64,000 nucleotides of DNA from Chitinolyticbacter albus (GTDB taxonomy: Bacteria > Pseudomonadota > Gammaproteobacteria > Burkholderiales > Chitinibacteraceae), in the NCBI RefSeq assembly GCF_024437655.1, contig NZ_JANBVF010000001.1:124001-188000 (forward strand), written 5' to 3'. Within the stretch, counting starts at the first letter, position 1; the number at the start of each line of letters is the position of its first letter. The notes beneath the pieces were generated by a model that saw only the letters and a program-made list of their open reading frames with translations, had not been told where the DNA came from and made no database searches. A program made the position numbers and the translations under genes. Of the stretch, positions 34,521 to 43,340 are shown piece after piece.

Positions 34521-35560
34521 AGATCCTGATCGTCACCGACGCCTGGGAGCCGCAAGTCAACGGTGTGGTGCGCACGCTCAAGCAGACCCGCCACGAGCTC
34601 ACGCAAATGGGCCACACCGTCGAGTTGCTCACGCCGCAGGAATTCAAGACCTTCCCCTGCCCGACCTATCCGGAGATTCGGCTGTCGTGGCGCCCCGGGC
34701 GCAAGATCGCGGCACGGATAGCAACCTTCGCGCCCGATGCCATCCATATTGCGACCGAAGGCCCGCTGGGCCTGGCCGCGCGCAAATACTGCATCCGCAA
34801 CAAGCTGCCTTTCACCACGGCGTATCACTCGCGCTTCCCGGAATACGTGAACCTGCGCTTCCGGCTACCGCTGAGCTGGACCTACGCCTGGCTCACGCGC
34901 TTTCACAATGCGGCCGAAGCGACGATGGCGCCGACCCGCGTGGTGGTCGACGACCTGAAGGCGCGCGGTTTCACCAAGACGGTGATGTGGAGCCGCGGCG
35001 TCGATCTTGACCTGTTCAAGCCGGGATCGCGCGAGCGGCTGCAGACGCGCAAGCCAATCTTCGTCTACGTCGGCCGCGTCGCTGTCGAGAAGAACGTCGA
35101 GGCCTTCCTAGCGCTCGACCTACCCGGCTCCAAATGGGTGTGTGGCGATGGCCCCGCGGCAGCCGCGCTGCGTGCCAAGTATCCGCAAGTCAACTGGTTG
35201 GGCGTGCTGGGTCAGCAGGAACTGGCCGCGGTGTACAACGCCGCCGACGTGTTCGTCTTCCCCAGCAAGACCGATACCTTTGGCCTGGTGCTGCTCGAGG
35301 CCATGGCCTGCGGCTGCCCGGTGGCGGCCTACCCGGTGACCGGCCCGATCGACGTGATCGGCCCCGACGGCCCGGGCGCGCTCAAGGACGATCTGAAGAG
35401 CGCCTGCCTCGCCGCACTGACGATCGATCGCACCGAGGTGCGCCGCTTCGCCGAGCGCTACTCGTGGGCGGCAGCCAGCCGGCAGTTCCTGTCGCATCTG
35501 CATCCATTCACGCCGCACGCACAGGCTGAATCGCGCCTGGCGAGCGAAGTGGCGGGCTGA
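34517..35560 (+). CDS. Glycosyltransferase family 4 (GT1-type) protein
   Basis: 347 residues from MKILIVTDAWEPQVNGVVRT, a GT-B fold start, with the C-terminal donor-binding motif FPSKTDTFGLVLLEAMACG. The protein is cytoplasmic or membrane associated. It overlaps the metallophosphoesterase by ATGA, so translation is coupled. In other bacteria this pair is tied to glycolipid synthesis; the sugar and acceptor are not deducible. Confidence 0.9.
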   Translation: MKILIVTDAWEPQVNGVVRTLKQTRHELTQMGHTVELLTPQEFKTFPCPTYPEIRLSWRPGRKIAARIATFAPDAIHIATEGPLGLAARKYCIRNKLPFTTAYHSRFPEYVNLRFRLPLSWTYAWLTRFHNAAEATMAPTRVVVDDLKARGFTKTVMWSRGVDLDLFKPGSRERLQTRKPIFVYVGRVAVEKNVEAFLALDLPGSKWVCGDGPAAAALRAKYPQVNWLGVLGQQELAAVYNAADVFVFPSKTDTFGLVLLEAMACGCPVAAYPVTGPIDVIGPDGPGALKDDLKSACLAALTIDRTEVRRFAERYSWAAASRQFLSHLHPFTPHAQAESRLASEVAG

Positions 35561-35688
35561 CGGGGCAAGCCTGCGCTTTTCAAGGGGTGGCGCGGTCGTC
35601 GCGGCTTGTCGGCGGCGCTGCTTGATTAAAAGCTTACGGCGCCCATATCCTCGTCACGACAATGTCGTCGTGCACCAGGAAGGCCCCC

Positions 35689-36531
35689 ATGTTCGGCTTG
35701 TTCCGCGACCATCGCCGCAAAAAGCATCTTGCCGCGAACCCGATTCCGGATTCGCTGTGGCGCGAGGCGATCGCCCTGCCGCTGTTCATCGGCCTCTCCA
35801 CCGACGAGCGAGCACGCCTGCGTGAACACGCCGCCTGGTTCCTGCACGAGAAAACCATCACCCCTCTGCACGGCCTGCAGCTGGACGACCAGGCGCGGGT
35901 CATCCTCGCCGCCCAGGCGGTGCTGCCCATCCTCAACCTGGGCTTCGATGCCTACGACGACTGGCACGAAGTCGTGCTCTACCCGGGCCAGTTCCTCACT
36001 CGCGATCGCTACACCGACGCCATCGGCGTGGTCCACGAAGGCGAACAGGTGCTGGCGGGCCAAGCCCGGCCGGACGGCCCCGTGCTGCTGTCCTGGCTCG
36101 ATGTTTCGCAATCGGCCTGGCTAGACGGCTGGAACGTGGTCATCCACGAGTTCGCCCACAAGCTCGACATGCGCGGCAGCGCCGGCCACGCCAACGGGCG
36201 GCCGCTGCTACACAAGGGGATGGACGCCGAGGCCTGGAAGCGGGCATTCTCTGCGGCCTTCGCGCAGTTGAAAGGCCTCGCCGATTTCGACCGCTACAGT
36301 CCGATCGACCTTTACGCCGCCGAAAATCCCGCCGAGTGCTTTGCCGTGTTCTCCGAATATTTCTTCGAGACGCCACACGCGGTCGCCGACCATTACCCCG
36401 CCGTGTATGAGCAATTGAAACAGTTCTATCAGCAAGACCCGCTGGCCCGCCTGCCGCGCGTGCGCTACCGCCCGGCGTTCGAGCCGGTCGAGTTCGGCCC
36501 CATCGTGCCGACACCGACGCCATGGCAGTAG
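35689..36531 (+). CDS. mtfA: Zinc-dependent peptidase MtfA
   Basis: 280 residues from MFGLFRDHRRKKHL. The zinc site VIHEFAHKLDM (HExxH) and the downstream AENPAECFAVFSEYFFE supply the MtfA motifs. In E. coli MtfA inactivates the glucose-PTS repressor Mlc and is a peptidase. Here the substrate is unproven. Its end overlaps rsmJ by 10 bases. Confidence 0.92.
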   Translation: MFGLFRDHRRKKHLAANPIPDSLWREAIALPLFIGLSTDERARLREHAAWFLHEKTITPLHGLQLDDQARVILAAQAVLPILNLGFDAYDDWHEVVLYPGQFLTRDRYTDAIGVVHEGEQVLAGQARPDGPVLLSWLDVSQSAWLDGWNVVIHEFAHKLDMRGSAGHANGRPLLHKGMDAEAWKRAFSAAFAQLKGLADFDRYSPIDLYAAENPAECFAVFSEYFFETPHAVADHYPAVYEQLKQFYQQDPLARLPRVRYRPAFEPVEFGPIVPTPTPWQ

Positions 36532-37265
36532 GCCTCCTCGCCAACGGCAGTGACGACACCGTGGCGCTGGCCCTGCGTTTCGGCCTGCCGCAGATCGATG
36601 TGGCGCCACAGCAAGGCGCATATCTGGTGTGGGAAGACGCCCATCTGGCGCTCGCCACCGTGGGTGACAAGACGCGCGTCTGGGTCGACTTCGTCGGCGG
36701 CGCGCAAGGCCACCGGCGCAAGCACGGCGGCGGGCGCGGCCAGCCGGTGGCGCGTGCATTGGGCCTCAAGCCCGACTACAACCCGACGGTACTCGACGCC
36801 ACGGCGGGCCTCGCGCGCGATGCCTTCGTGCTCGCCAGCCTCGGCTGCACGCTGACGCTGCTGGAACGCTCGCCCGTCGCCTGCGCGCTGGTGGCGGACG
36901 GTCTGGACCGTGCCGGCCAACACCCCGATACGGCCAACATCGCCGCACGCATGACGCTGATCCATGCCGATGCCCGGCAGTGGCTGCAGGCCAGCACGGC
37001 ACAATGGGATGTGGTGTTCGTCGACCCGATGTTTCCCGAGCCCGGTAAGCGCGCCAAACCCAAGAAGGAGATGGCCGCGTTCCAGGCCTTGATCGGTGGC
37101 GATGAGGATGCGGACGCGCTGCTTGATCTGGCTCGGCGCCACGCCACACGCCGTGTGGTGGTGAAACGCCCGCGCATCGCGCCGTGGCTCGCCGGTGAAA
37201 AACCGGCGTTCGCCTTCGACGGTGAAAGCACGCGCTTTGACGCCTATCTGCCGATTGCCGGCTGA
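36522..37265 (+). CDS. rsmJ: 16S rRNA (guanine1516-N2)-methyltransferase RsmJ
   Basis: 247 residues. SAM site LDATAGLARDAFVLASLG and DVVFVDPMFPEP carry the RsmJ signature. It methylates G1516 of 16S rRNA. Translation is probably coupled to mtfA by the 10-base overlap. Confidence 0.92.
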   Translation: MAVGLLANGSDDTVALALRFGLPQIDVAPQQGAYLVWEDAHLALATVGDKTRVWVDFVGGAQGHRRKHGGGRGQPVARALGLKPDYNPTVLDATAGLARDAFVLASLGCTLTLLERSPVACALVADGLDRAGQHPDTANIAARMTLIHADARQWLQASTAQWDVVFVDPMFPEPGKRAKPKKEMAAFQALIGGDEDADALLDLARRHATRRVVVKRPRIAPWLAGEKPAFAFDGESTRFDAYLPIAG

Positions 37266-37325
37266 AACGGCCCCTTGCCAAGCACGATGCCACGCAGATA
37301 GGCTTACACCGCTCGCAGCAAGAAC

Positions 37326-37356
37326 GAAAAAGCCGCCATGCAGTGCATGGCGGCTT
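37326..37356 (-). terminator. Terminator of the tRNA-Asn array
   Basis: A 13-base palindromic stem AAGCCGCCATGCA / TGCATGGCGGCTT, followed on the minus strand by a T-run, 5 bases after the last tRNA. Confidence 0.9.
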
Positions 37357-37360
37357 GATC

Positions 37361-37436
37361 TGGCTCCCCGACCTGGGCTCGAACCAGGGACACACGGATT
37401 AACAGTCCGTTGCTCTACCGACTGAGCTATCGGGGA
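37361..37436 (-). tRNA. tRNA-Asn (GTT), array copy 4 in transcription order
   Basis: 76 bases on the minus strand including encoded CCA. Acceptor TCCCCGA/TCGGGGA, anticodon loop CTGTTAA (anticodon GTT) and T-loop TTCGAGC are intact. Identical to the other three copies. Confidence 0.97.
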
Positions 37437-37496
37437 ATATTCGGTTTGTGCTGCTTGCTAAGAACCCGCCGTAAACAGCGAATTTGGGAATTCGTT

Positions 37497-37572
37497 TGGC
37501 TCCCCGACCTGGGCTCGAACCAGGGACACACGGATTAACAGTCCGTTGCTCTACCGACTGAGCTATCGGGGA
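37497..37572 (-). tRNA. tRNA-Asn (GTT), array copy 3
   Basis: Same 76-base sequence as the other copies, 60-base spacer to each neighbour. Confidence 0.97.
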
Positions 37573-37632
37573 ATATTCGGTTTGTGCTGCTTGCTAAGAA
37601 CCCGCCGTAAACAGCGAATTTGGGAATTCGTT

Positions 37633-37708
37633 TGGCTCCCCGACCTGGGCTCGAACCAGGGACACACGGATTAACAGTCCGTTGCTCTACCGACTGAGCT
37701 ATCGGGGA
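37633..37708 (-). tRNA. tRNA-Asn (GTT), array copy 2
   Basis: Same 76-base sequence as the other copies, 60-base spacer to each neighbour. Confidence 0.97.
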
Positions 37709-37768
37709 ATATTCGGTTTGTGCTGCTTGCTAAGAACCCGCCGTAAACAGCGAATTTGGGAATTCGTT

Positions 37769-37844
37769 TGGCTCCCCGACCTGGGCTCGAACCAGGGACA
37801 CACGGATTAACAGTCCGTTGCTCTACCGACTGAGCTATCGGGGA
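37769..37844 (-). tRNA. tRNA-Asn (GTT), array copy 1 (promoter-proximal)
   Basis: Same sequence as the others. Begins about 16 bases after the -10 box, so the 5' leader of the precursor is very short. Confidence 0.97.
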
Positions 37845-37859
37845 ATCGGTGAGGTGCGT

Positions 37860-37888
37860 ATAATAGGTAGCCCTAGAATTCGTGTCAA
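37860..37888 (-). promoter_or_regulatory. Near-consensus sigma-70 promoter of the tRNA array
   Basis: TTGACA, 17 bases, TATTAT on the minus strand, one mismatch from full consensus, as expected for a strong stable-RNA promoter. Confidence 0.9.
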
Positions 37889-37929
37889 CTCGATTCGAAA
37901 ATAAAAAATGATATTCTGTGGAGGAACAC

Positions 37930-39189
37930 TTGGGAAAACTCAAAATACTGTTGGGCACGCTGTTGGTGCTGGTCCTGATCGTGGCCGCCCTGCCCCTGCT
38001 GCTTCCCGCCAACCTGTTCAGTGATCCTGTCATTGCCATGGGCCAGAAGATGACCCACGGCAAGTTCGAGGTGAAACGGGTCGCATTCGAGTACTATCCC
38101 AAGCCCGCCGTGGTGCTGGAGAACGTGGTGCTGGAAAGCGCCGACAGCGCCAGCATCGATCGCATCCTGATTCCGCTCACGGCCAAGAATGTGCTGGCCT
38201 GGGGCGAGACGCTGCAAGGCATCGTCATCGAAGGGGGGCGCTTCAGCCCTGATTTCGCCACGCAGTTGCCGCAAAAGCTCAAGCCCGAACCCGGTACGCC
38301 ACGCCTGACCACGCTCAGCCTGGAACGCACCAGTGTCGTCCTGGGCAAGAGCCAGCTCGGCCCGGTCAGCGGCATGCTGAAGTTCGGCACGAGCGGTGAG
38401 CTGACCGAGCTGGAGATCAACGACAATACCGGCCAGCTGGAATTGTTGGTGCAACCCCACGGCGAAGGCCAGTTCGCAGTTCAGCTCAATGCCACCGGCT
38501 GGGAAGTGCCGCTGGGCTACCCGGCCAAGTTCGACTTCCTGCGCCTCAAGGGCATCGCCCACGCCAACGGGATCGACATCGAGGAGGTCCGTGGCGATCT
38601 GTACGGTGGTGTGATCACCGGCAGTGCCCAGCTCACCTGGACCGAGGGCTGGCAGCTCGCCGGAACGCTGCGCGGCAGCGGCGTACAGGCCGAACTCTTG
38701 AGCAAGGTGTTCAGCAGCAACACCTACGCCACGGGGCGCCTGGAAGCGGAAGCTCGCTTCGTCTATCAGGCCGATGGCTACGCCAAGCTGTTCGAAAACG
38801 CCGGCATCGATGCCACCTTGCTGGTTCGCGACGGCGTGCTGCACAATTTCGACCTGGTGACACCGCTCAAGTCGTCCACCCCGGTCACCTACTCGCGTGG
38901 CGGCCAGACCCGTTTCGCCACGGTGTCGGGCAAACTGGCGGTCCGCGGCAAGGATGTGCAGTTCTCCGGCATGAAAATCGATGGCGGCAAGTTCTCCGCC
39001 AATGGCCACCTGCGCATCGGCGAAGGCCAGAAGCTCGCCGGCGTGGTCGCCAGCAAGCTCTCCAGTGGCGCCATCGCCGTCAGCAACCAGATCCGCGTTG
39101 CCGGCACGCTGCCCGCGCCCGAGTTCCGCACCGGTGCGGCCTTCCGCCCACGCGCCGGCGAGGAAGCACTGGCCGCGCCCGCCCAATAA
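37930..39189 (+). CDS. AsmA-like envelope protein (TTG start)
   Basis: 419 residues starting at TTG 37930. GGAGGA sits 4 bases before this codon. The GTG at 37918 has no ribosome site and would put the GGAGGA inside the gene. The N-terminus is a single membrane anchor (KILLGTLLVLVLIVAALPLLLP), followed by a long beta-rich periplasmic domain of the AsmA/TamB-like kind (VAFEYYPKPAVVLENVVLES, KFSANGHLRIGEG). AsmA proteins help lipid or outer-membrane homeostasis. Transcribed away from the tRNA array. Confidence 0.8.
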   Translation: MGKLKILLGTLLVLVLIVAALPLLLPANLFSDPVIAMGQKMTHGKFEVKRVAFEYYPKPAVVLENVVLESADSASIDRILIPLTAKNVLAWGETLQGIVIEGGRFSPDFATQLPQKLKPEPGTPRLTTLSLERTSVVLGKSQLGPVSGMLKFGTSGELTELEINDNTGQLELLVQPHGEGQFAVQLNATGWEVPLGYPAKFDFLRLKGIAHANGIDIEEVRGDLYGGVITGSAQLTWTEGWQLAGTLRGSGVQAELLSKVFSSNTYATGRLEAEARFVYQADGYAKLFENAGIDATLLVRDGVLHNFDLVTPLKSSTPVTYSRGGQTRFATVSGKLAVRGKDVQFSGMKIDGGKFSANGHLRIGEGQKLAGVVASKLSSGAIAVSNQIRVAGTLPAPEFRTGAAFRPRAGEEALAAPAQ

Positions 39190-39200
39190 GCGTTTTTAGC

Positions 39201-39242
39201 GCGTTTCGCACTTCTTGCCAGAACCGCTACGCCGGGTTTTGT
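39201..39242. repeat. Dispersed 42-base intergenic repeat, copy 2
   Basis: 39 of 42 bases match 21675-21716 in the same orientation, starting 11 bases after the asmA-like stop. Nature unknown. Confidence 0.7.
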
Positions 39243-39361
39243 CGGCAGCGCCAAACGCCAGACCCACCAGCAAGGATCAATGCCCCGCCGCGCGCGGGGC
39301 ATTGTTTTTCCGGCCATCGACTATATCTCTGCCAGCAAACCCCTCAATCGGAAAGTCTTCG

Positions 39362-40390
39362 ATGTCCCTGACCGCCCTTTACACTGCAGCTGGCGCGCGC
39401 CTTGACGCAACAGGCCATCTCGCCGACTTCGGCGATGCCACTGCCGAACTCGCGACGCTAGCCTCAGCCCCAGTCTTGGCGCCGTTACCGCAGTACGCGC
39501 TGATCCGGTTTTCCGGCGAAGACAGCGAGGCTTTCCTCAATGGGCAGCTCTCGAGTGACGTGCGCACCGTCGGCGCCACGGACGCGCAATATTCGAGCTA
39601 TTCCACGCCCAAGGGCCGGATGCAGGCGAGCTTTCTCATCGTGCGCGATAGCGAGGACTACCTGTTGCAGATCGCCAGCGAGCTACAGCCCACCGTGCAA
39701 AAACGCCTCGCCATGTTCATCCTGCGCAGCAAGACCCGCGCGAGTGAAACCGACTGGGTCGCCCTCGGCGTGGCGGGTCCCGGCGCCGCTCAGGTAGTGC
39801 AGGTCGCCGCGGGCGGCTTGCCAGATGCGGCGATGCAGGTCTGGCACGGAACGGACGTGAAGGTGATTGCGCTTGACGGCGCGCGCTACCAGTTGCTGGC
39901 GCGCGGCGATGCCATCGCGCGCGTCTGGCAGGCACTGGTCGACGCGGGCGCTCGTCCGGTCGGCCCGGCGGTGTGGACGCTGACCGAAATTCGCGCCGGC
40001 AGCCCGTGGATCACACAGGCCACCTATGAGGAATTCGTGCCGCAGATGGCCAACCTGGAACTGGTCGGTGGAGTGAGCTTCAAGAAGGGCTGTTATCCAG
40101 GGCAGGAAATCGTCGCCCGTACCCAGTACCTGGGCAAGCTCAAGCGCCGCGCGCTACGCTTCCATGTGGCGACCCAGGCTGCCGCCGGTCAGGACGTATA
40201 CAGCGCAGAAATGAATGGCCAGGCCTCGGGCAAGGTGATGCTGGCCGCACCGGCACCGCAAGGCGGCACCGAGGTACTTGCCGTGGTGCAGACCGCATCG
40301 CTCGCGCAAGGCCTGCATCTGGGCGGGATCGATGGTCCGCTGCTCTCCCCCTTGTCGCTCCCCTATTCGCTCGACGCCGAGCCCGCGTAA
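39362..40390 (+). CDS. ygfZ: Folate-binding protein YgfZ
   Basis: 342 residues from MSLTALYTAAGARLD. The YgfZ signature is KKGCYPGQEIVARTQY (K-x-x-C-Y-x-G-Q-E). It is a folate-dependent protein used in repair and synthesis of certain iron-sulfur enzymes and in MiaB/RimO-type reactions. A terminator follows, separating it from fabI. Confidence 0.93.
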   Translation: MSLTALYTAAGARLDATGHLADFGDATAELATLASAPVLAPLPQYALIRFSGEDSEAFLNGQLSSDVRTVGATDAQYSSYSTPKGRMQASFLIVRDSEDYLLQIASELQPTVQKRLAMFILRSKTRASETDWVALGVAGPGAAQVVQVAAGGLPDAAMQVWHGTDVKVIALDGARYQLLARGDAIARVWQALVDAGARPVGPAVWTLTEIRAGSPWITQATYEEFVPQMANLELVGGVSFKKGCYPGQEIVARTQYLGKLKRRALRFHVATQAAAGQDVYSAEMNGQASGKVMLAAPAPQGGTEVLAVVQTASLAQGLHLGGIDGPLLSPLSLPYSLDAEPA

Positions 40391-40419
40391 GCCGGCGTGA
40401 ATCAAACGACCGTTTTGAG

Positions 40420-40445
40420 AAAAACCTGGCCCGTGCCAGGTTTTT
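40420..40445 (+). terminator. Intrinsic terminator after ygfZ
   Basis: AAAAACCTGGC-CCGT-GCCAGGTTTTT: stem of up to 11 bases with a T-run. Confidence 0.9.
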
Positions 40446-40459
40446 CATTGGCGTTTCGC

Positions 40460-40465
40460 TATAAT
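40460..40465 (+). promoter_or_regulatory. Consensus -10 box (TATAAT) of the fabI promoter
   Basis: A full TATAAT lies 33 bases before the fabI start, 14 bases after the ygfZ terminator. No good -35 at the 17-base distance was found. Confidence 0.55.
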
Positions 40466-40497
40466 CGCGCGACGTTTTCGATAGCAAGGATGAAACC

Positions 40498-41286
40498 ATG
40501 GGCTTTTTAGCCGGCAAAAAAATCCTGATCTGTGGTCTGCTGTCCGACCGCTCGATCGCCTACGGCATCGCCACCGCTTGCAAGCGCGAAGGCGCGGAGC
40601 TGGCGTTCACCTATGTGAACGAAGACATGAAGGATCGCGTGGCGCGACTGGCCGCCGACTTCGATACGACCATCGTGCTGCCGTGCGATGTCTCCAGCGA
40701 CGAGCAGATCGATCAGCTGTTCGTGTCGCTCAAGCAGTACTGGGATGGCCTTGATGGCCTGGTGCACTCGATCGCCTTCGCCCCGCGTGACGCCCTGAAA
40801 GGCGACTACCTCGACGCCGTCAATCGCGAGAACTTCCGCATCTCGCACGACATCAGCTCGTACAGCTTTGCGGCGCTCGCCAAGGCTGCGCGCCCGATGC
40901 TGAACGATAATGCTGGCCTGATCACCCTGTCCTACCTGGGTGCCGAGCGCGCCATTCCCAATTACAACGTGATGGGCCTGGCAAAGGCCTCGCTGGAAGC
41001 CAATGTGCGCTTTATGGCGGCATCGCTCGGCCCGGAAAAGGGCATCCGCGTCTACGGCGTCTCGGCCGGCCCGATCAAGACGCTGGCCGCCGCCGGTATC
41101 TCGGGGTTCAACAAGCTGCTCAAGGCCGCCGCTGACGCCACACCGCTCAAGCGCAACGTGAGCCAGGAAGAAGTGGGCAATGTCGCCGCCTTCCTGATGT
41201 CGCCGCTGGCGTCGGGCATGACCGGCAACATCGTGCATGTCGATGCCGGCTACAGCATCGGTGCGCTCTCGCTGGCCGCAGAATAA
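40498..41286 (+). CDS. fabI: Enoyl-ACP reductase (NADH) FabI
   Basis: 262 residues, standard FabI. Short-chain dehydrogenase fold with the FabI type cofactor loop [15 protein letters not shown] and the catalytic pair in [17 protein letters not shown] (Y-x6-K). It reduces trans-2-enoyl-ACP in fatty acid elongation; target of triclosan. Own promoter and terminator. Confidence 0.97.
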   Translation: MGFLAGKKILICGLLSDRSIAYGIATACKREGAELAFTYVNEDMKDRVARLAADFDTTIVLPCDVSSDEQIDQLFVSLKQYWDGLDGLVHSIAFAPRDALKGDYLDAVNRENFRISHDISSYSFAALAKAARPMLNDNAGLITLSYLGAERAIPNYNVMGLAKASLEANVRFMAASLGPEKGIRVYGVSAGPIKTLAAAGISGFNKLLKAAADATPLKRNVSQEEVGNVAAFLMSPLASGMTGNIVHVDAGYSIGALSLAAE

Positions 41287-41305
41287 GCTGCGGCGCGCCT
41301 GCCAC

Positions 41306-41331
41306 AACGCCCGGCCGCTGCCGGGCGTTTT
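41306..41331 (+). terminator. Intrinsic terminator after fabI
   Basis: AACGCCCGGC-CGCT-GCCGGGCGTT followed by TT, 20 bases after the fabI stop. Confidence 0.9.
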
Positions 41332-41404
41332 GCATTGCGTTGCAATCGGCGGCGGCATCAGCCGCTACACTGGATGCAGTACAGAAGCCGGAGGATAGCC
41401 GTCG

Positions 41405-42178
41405 ATGTGCCAATTGCTGGGCATGAACTGCAATGTGCCGACCGACATCATGTTTTCGTTCGAGGGTTTCAGCCGCCGTGGCGGCGAGACGGACGAGCAT
41501 GGCGACGGCTGGGGCATCGCCTTCTTCGAGGACGGTGGTTGCCGCGTGTTTCTCGATTACTTGCCTTCCAGCATTTCACCGGTGGCCGAGCTGGTAAAGC
41601 ACTACCCGATCCAGAGCCGCAACGTGATCGCCCATATCCGCAAGGCGACCCAGGGCGCGGTATCGCTGGCCAACACCCACCCGTTCCAGCGTGAGCTATG
41701 GGGCCGCTACTGGCTGTTCGCGCACAATGGCAACCTGACCGAGCGACCGGCGCTGCACAACGGCCGCTTCCAGCCTGTGGGCACTACCGACAGCGAACAG
41801 GCCTTCTGCTGGCTGCTCAACCGGCTGAGCGAGCATTTTGATTCGCCACCGCCGCTCTCAAGGCTCTACCAGATGCTGACCGACTACGCCGGGCAGCTGT
41901 CGCAGGGCGGCACCTTCAACTTCCTGCTCTCGGATGGCCGCGCGCTGTTCGCCCATTGCAGCACCGATCTGCATTACGTCGTGCGCGAATCGCCCTTCTC
42001 CACCGCGCATCTGTCCGATGCCGACGTCACCATCGATTTCGCCGATGTGACCACGCCGCGCGACCGCGTGGCCGTGATCGCGACCAAGCCGCTGACTGAC
42101 AACGAACAGTGGATCCGCATGGAAGCGGGCGAGATGCTGTGCTTCATCGACGGCTCGCCAGTACGGATGCCGGGCTAA
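41405..42178 (+). CDS. Class II glutamine amidotransferase-like protein (YafJ type)
   Basis: 257 residues. The nucleophile is Cys2 (MCQLLGMNCN, so after Met removal an N-terminal Cys). The Ntn-hydrolase motifs GGETDEHGDGWGIA, HIRKATQG, and FAHNGNL are those of the YafJ/GATase_4 group. Acceptor unknown. Confidence 0.9.
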   Translation: MCQLLGMNCNVPTDIMFSFEGFSRRGGETDEHGDGWGIAFFEDGGCRVFLDYLPSSISPVAELVKHYPIQSRNVIAHIRKATQGAVSLANTHPFQRELWGRYWLFAHNGNLTERPALHNGRFQPVGTTDSEQAFCWLLNRLSEHFDSPPPLSRLYQMLTDYAGQLSQGGTFNFLLSDGRALFAHCSTDLHYVVRESPFSTAHLSDADVTIDFADVTTPRDRVAVIATKPLTDNEQWIRMEAGEMLCFIDGSPVRMPG

Positions 42179-42197
42179 CCCTTCCCACCGCGGCGGC

Positions 42198-43307
42198 TTA
42201 TTCGCCCTCGTCGTAGTTGTGCTGCGCAAGCAGGGCGTAGACCGCCTCGTCGTAGTACTCGCCCGCCTCATCAAGCTGACGCAACTGGAACGCGAGCTTG
42301 CCCGGCGGAATCAGCCCGGCGACAAAACGATCCCGTACCCGCTTCATGGTCGCCGCCTGCGCCACGAGGGAAGCACGATGCGCATCGATTTGCTTTTTCT
42401 CCGCGCGATGCGCGCCGATCGACAGCGATAACCAGGTGATGAGCAAGCCTGCGGCGATCCACCATTCGGCGAACAACGCCAAGAAGGTTAATCCGGACAA
42501 CAGCAGATACCACACCTGGTCGGCCTGTTCGAACCCTGGAATCAATATCGACAGCGTAGGCCAGCGCCGCTTGAGCAATTTGGCCAGCCGCGCATGATCG
42601 GTGGCGTCGCGTTTCTTGCGCGCGAGCCCTGCGTCGAGCGCCAGCGCCACATACCACTGCGTGACCACCGTGTTATGCAACCACGTCGTGTCGAGGTAGG
42701 CGCGGGCGCGCGCGGCAAATTCATCGCGAAATGCATTGCTGGTCAAGGGCGGCACCGCATCGCTGTAGGGATCCTTGAGCGCATGCTGCACCAGCAAGGG
42801 GTAGCCGGCGATTTCGGTCAGCCCGCGCCGACGCCCTTCCAGCAAGCCCTCAGGCAGCGGCAACTCGGGATGGTCGAGCTTCACATAGTGTTGCAGCAGG
42901 CCTTCCAGCCGCGCGAAATCGGGCTTGCGTCCGGGCTGGCTTTGAAACGCCTCGCGCAAAGCGGCGAGCTCTTCGCGGATCGCACCGGCCAGCGCCTGCA
43001 TTTCCGGCACCCACGGCAACGCCAGCATCGTTTCTACCTTGTAGAAGCTATCGTCATAATGCCGGTAATAGCCCTCGTGATAACGTGCCCTTTCCTCGGC
43101 GTCGCGCTGGGTATCCCCGGACGCCAAAGGCGGCGTCGGCGGCGAGCGCCTGAGATCGACCAGCACGCGGTTGACCAGCGACTCCAGCTCGCCCGGCACC
43201 CCGGCTGCGGCAAACAGCGGTTCAAGCTCGTGGCGCTTGGCGCGCCAGTCTTCCAGCGCGCGCCATAGCGACCAGTCCGCCGTCCGTGTGGAGGCTTTGG
43301 CTGTCAT
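42198..43307 (-). CDS. Membrane-associated protein of unknown function
   Basis: 369 residues. Mostly helical, basic and acidic; two hydrophobic helices near residues 265-300 (VWYLLLSGLTFLALFAEWWIAAGLLI). The flanking parts are soluble. No family recognised with confidence. The reading frame and codon use are normal for this region. Confidence 0.7.
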   Translation of the reverse strand: MTAKASTRTADWSLWRALEDWRAKRHELEPLFAAAGVPGELESLVNRVLVDLRRSPPTPPLASGDTQRDAEERARYHEGYYRHYDDSFYKVETMLALPWVPEMQALAGAIREELAALREAFQSQPGRKPDFARLEGLLQHYVKLDHPELPLPEGLLEGRRRGLTEIAGYPLLVQHALKDPYSDAVPPLTSNAFRDEFAARARAYLDTTWLHNTVVTQWYVALALDAGLARKKRDATDHARLAKLLKRRWPTLSILIPGFEQADQVWYLLLSGLTFLALFAEWWIAAGLLITWLSLSIGAHRAEKKQIDAHRASLVAQAATMKRVRDRFVAGLIPPGKLAFQLRQLDEAGEYYDEAVYALLAQHNYDEGE

Positions 43308-43340
43308 GACTCTCCCTTGCGCCTCTTGCCGGGCGCGCGA

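Larger units (their letters stand above)
37361..37844 (-). repeat. Perfect 136-base tandem repeat array carrying tRNA-Asn
   Basis: Four tRNA copies and three identical 60-base spacers repeat at a strict 136-base period, including the spacer word TTCGGTTTGTGCTGC. Such identity indicates recent amplification or ongoing gene conversion. Confidence 0.95.

Noticed and set aside
37361-37844. Regularly spaced 136-base repeats resembling a CRISPR array
   Set aside because: Repeats are complete tRNA-Asn genes and the spacers are identical rather than unique.
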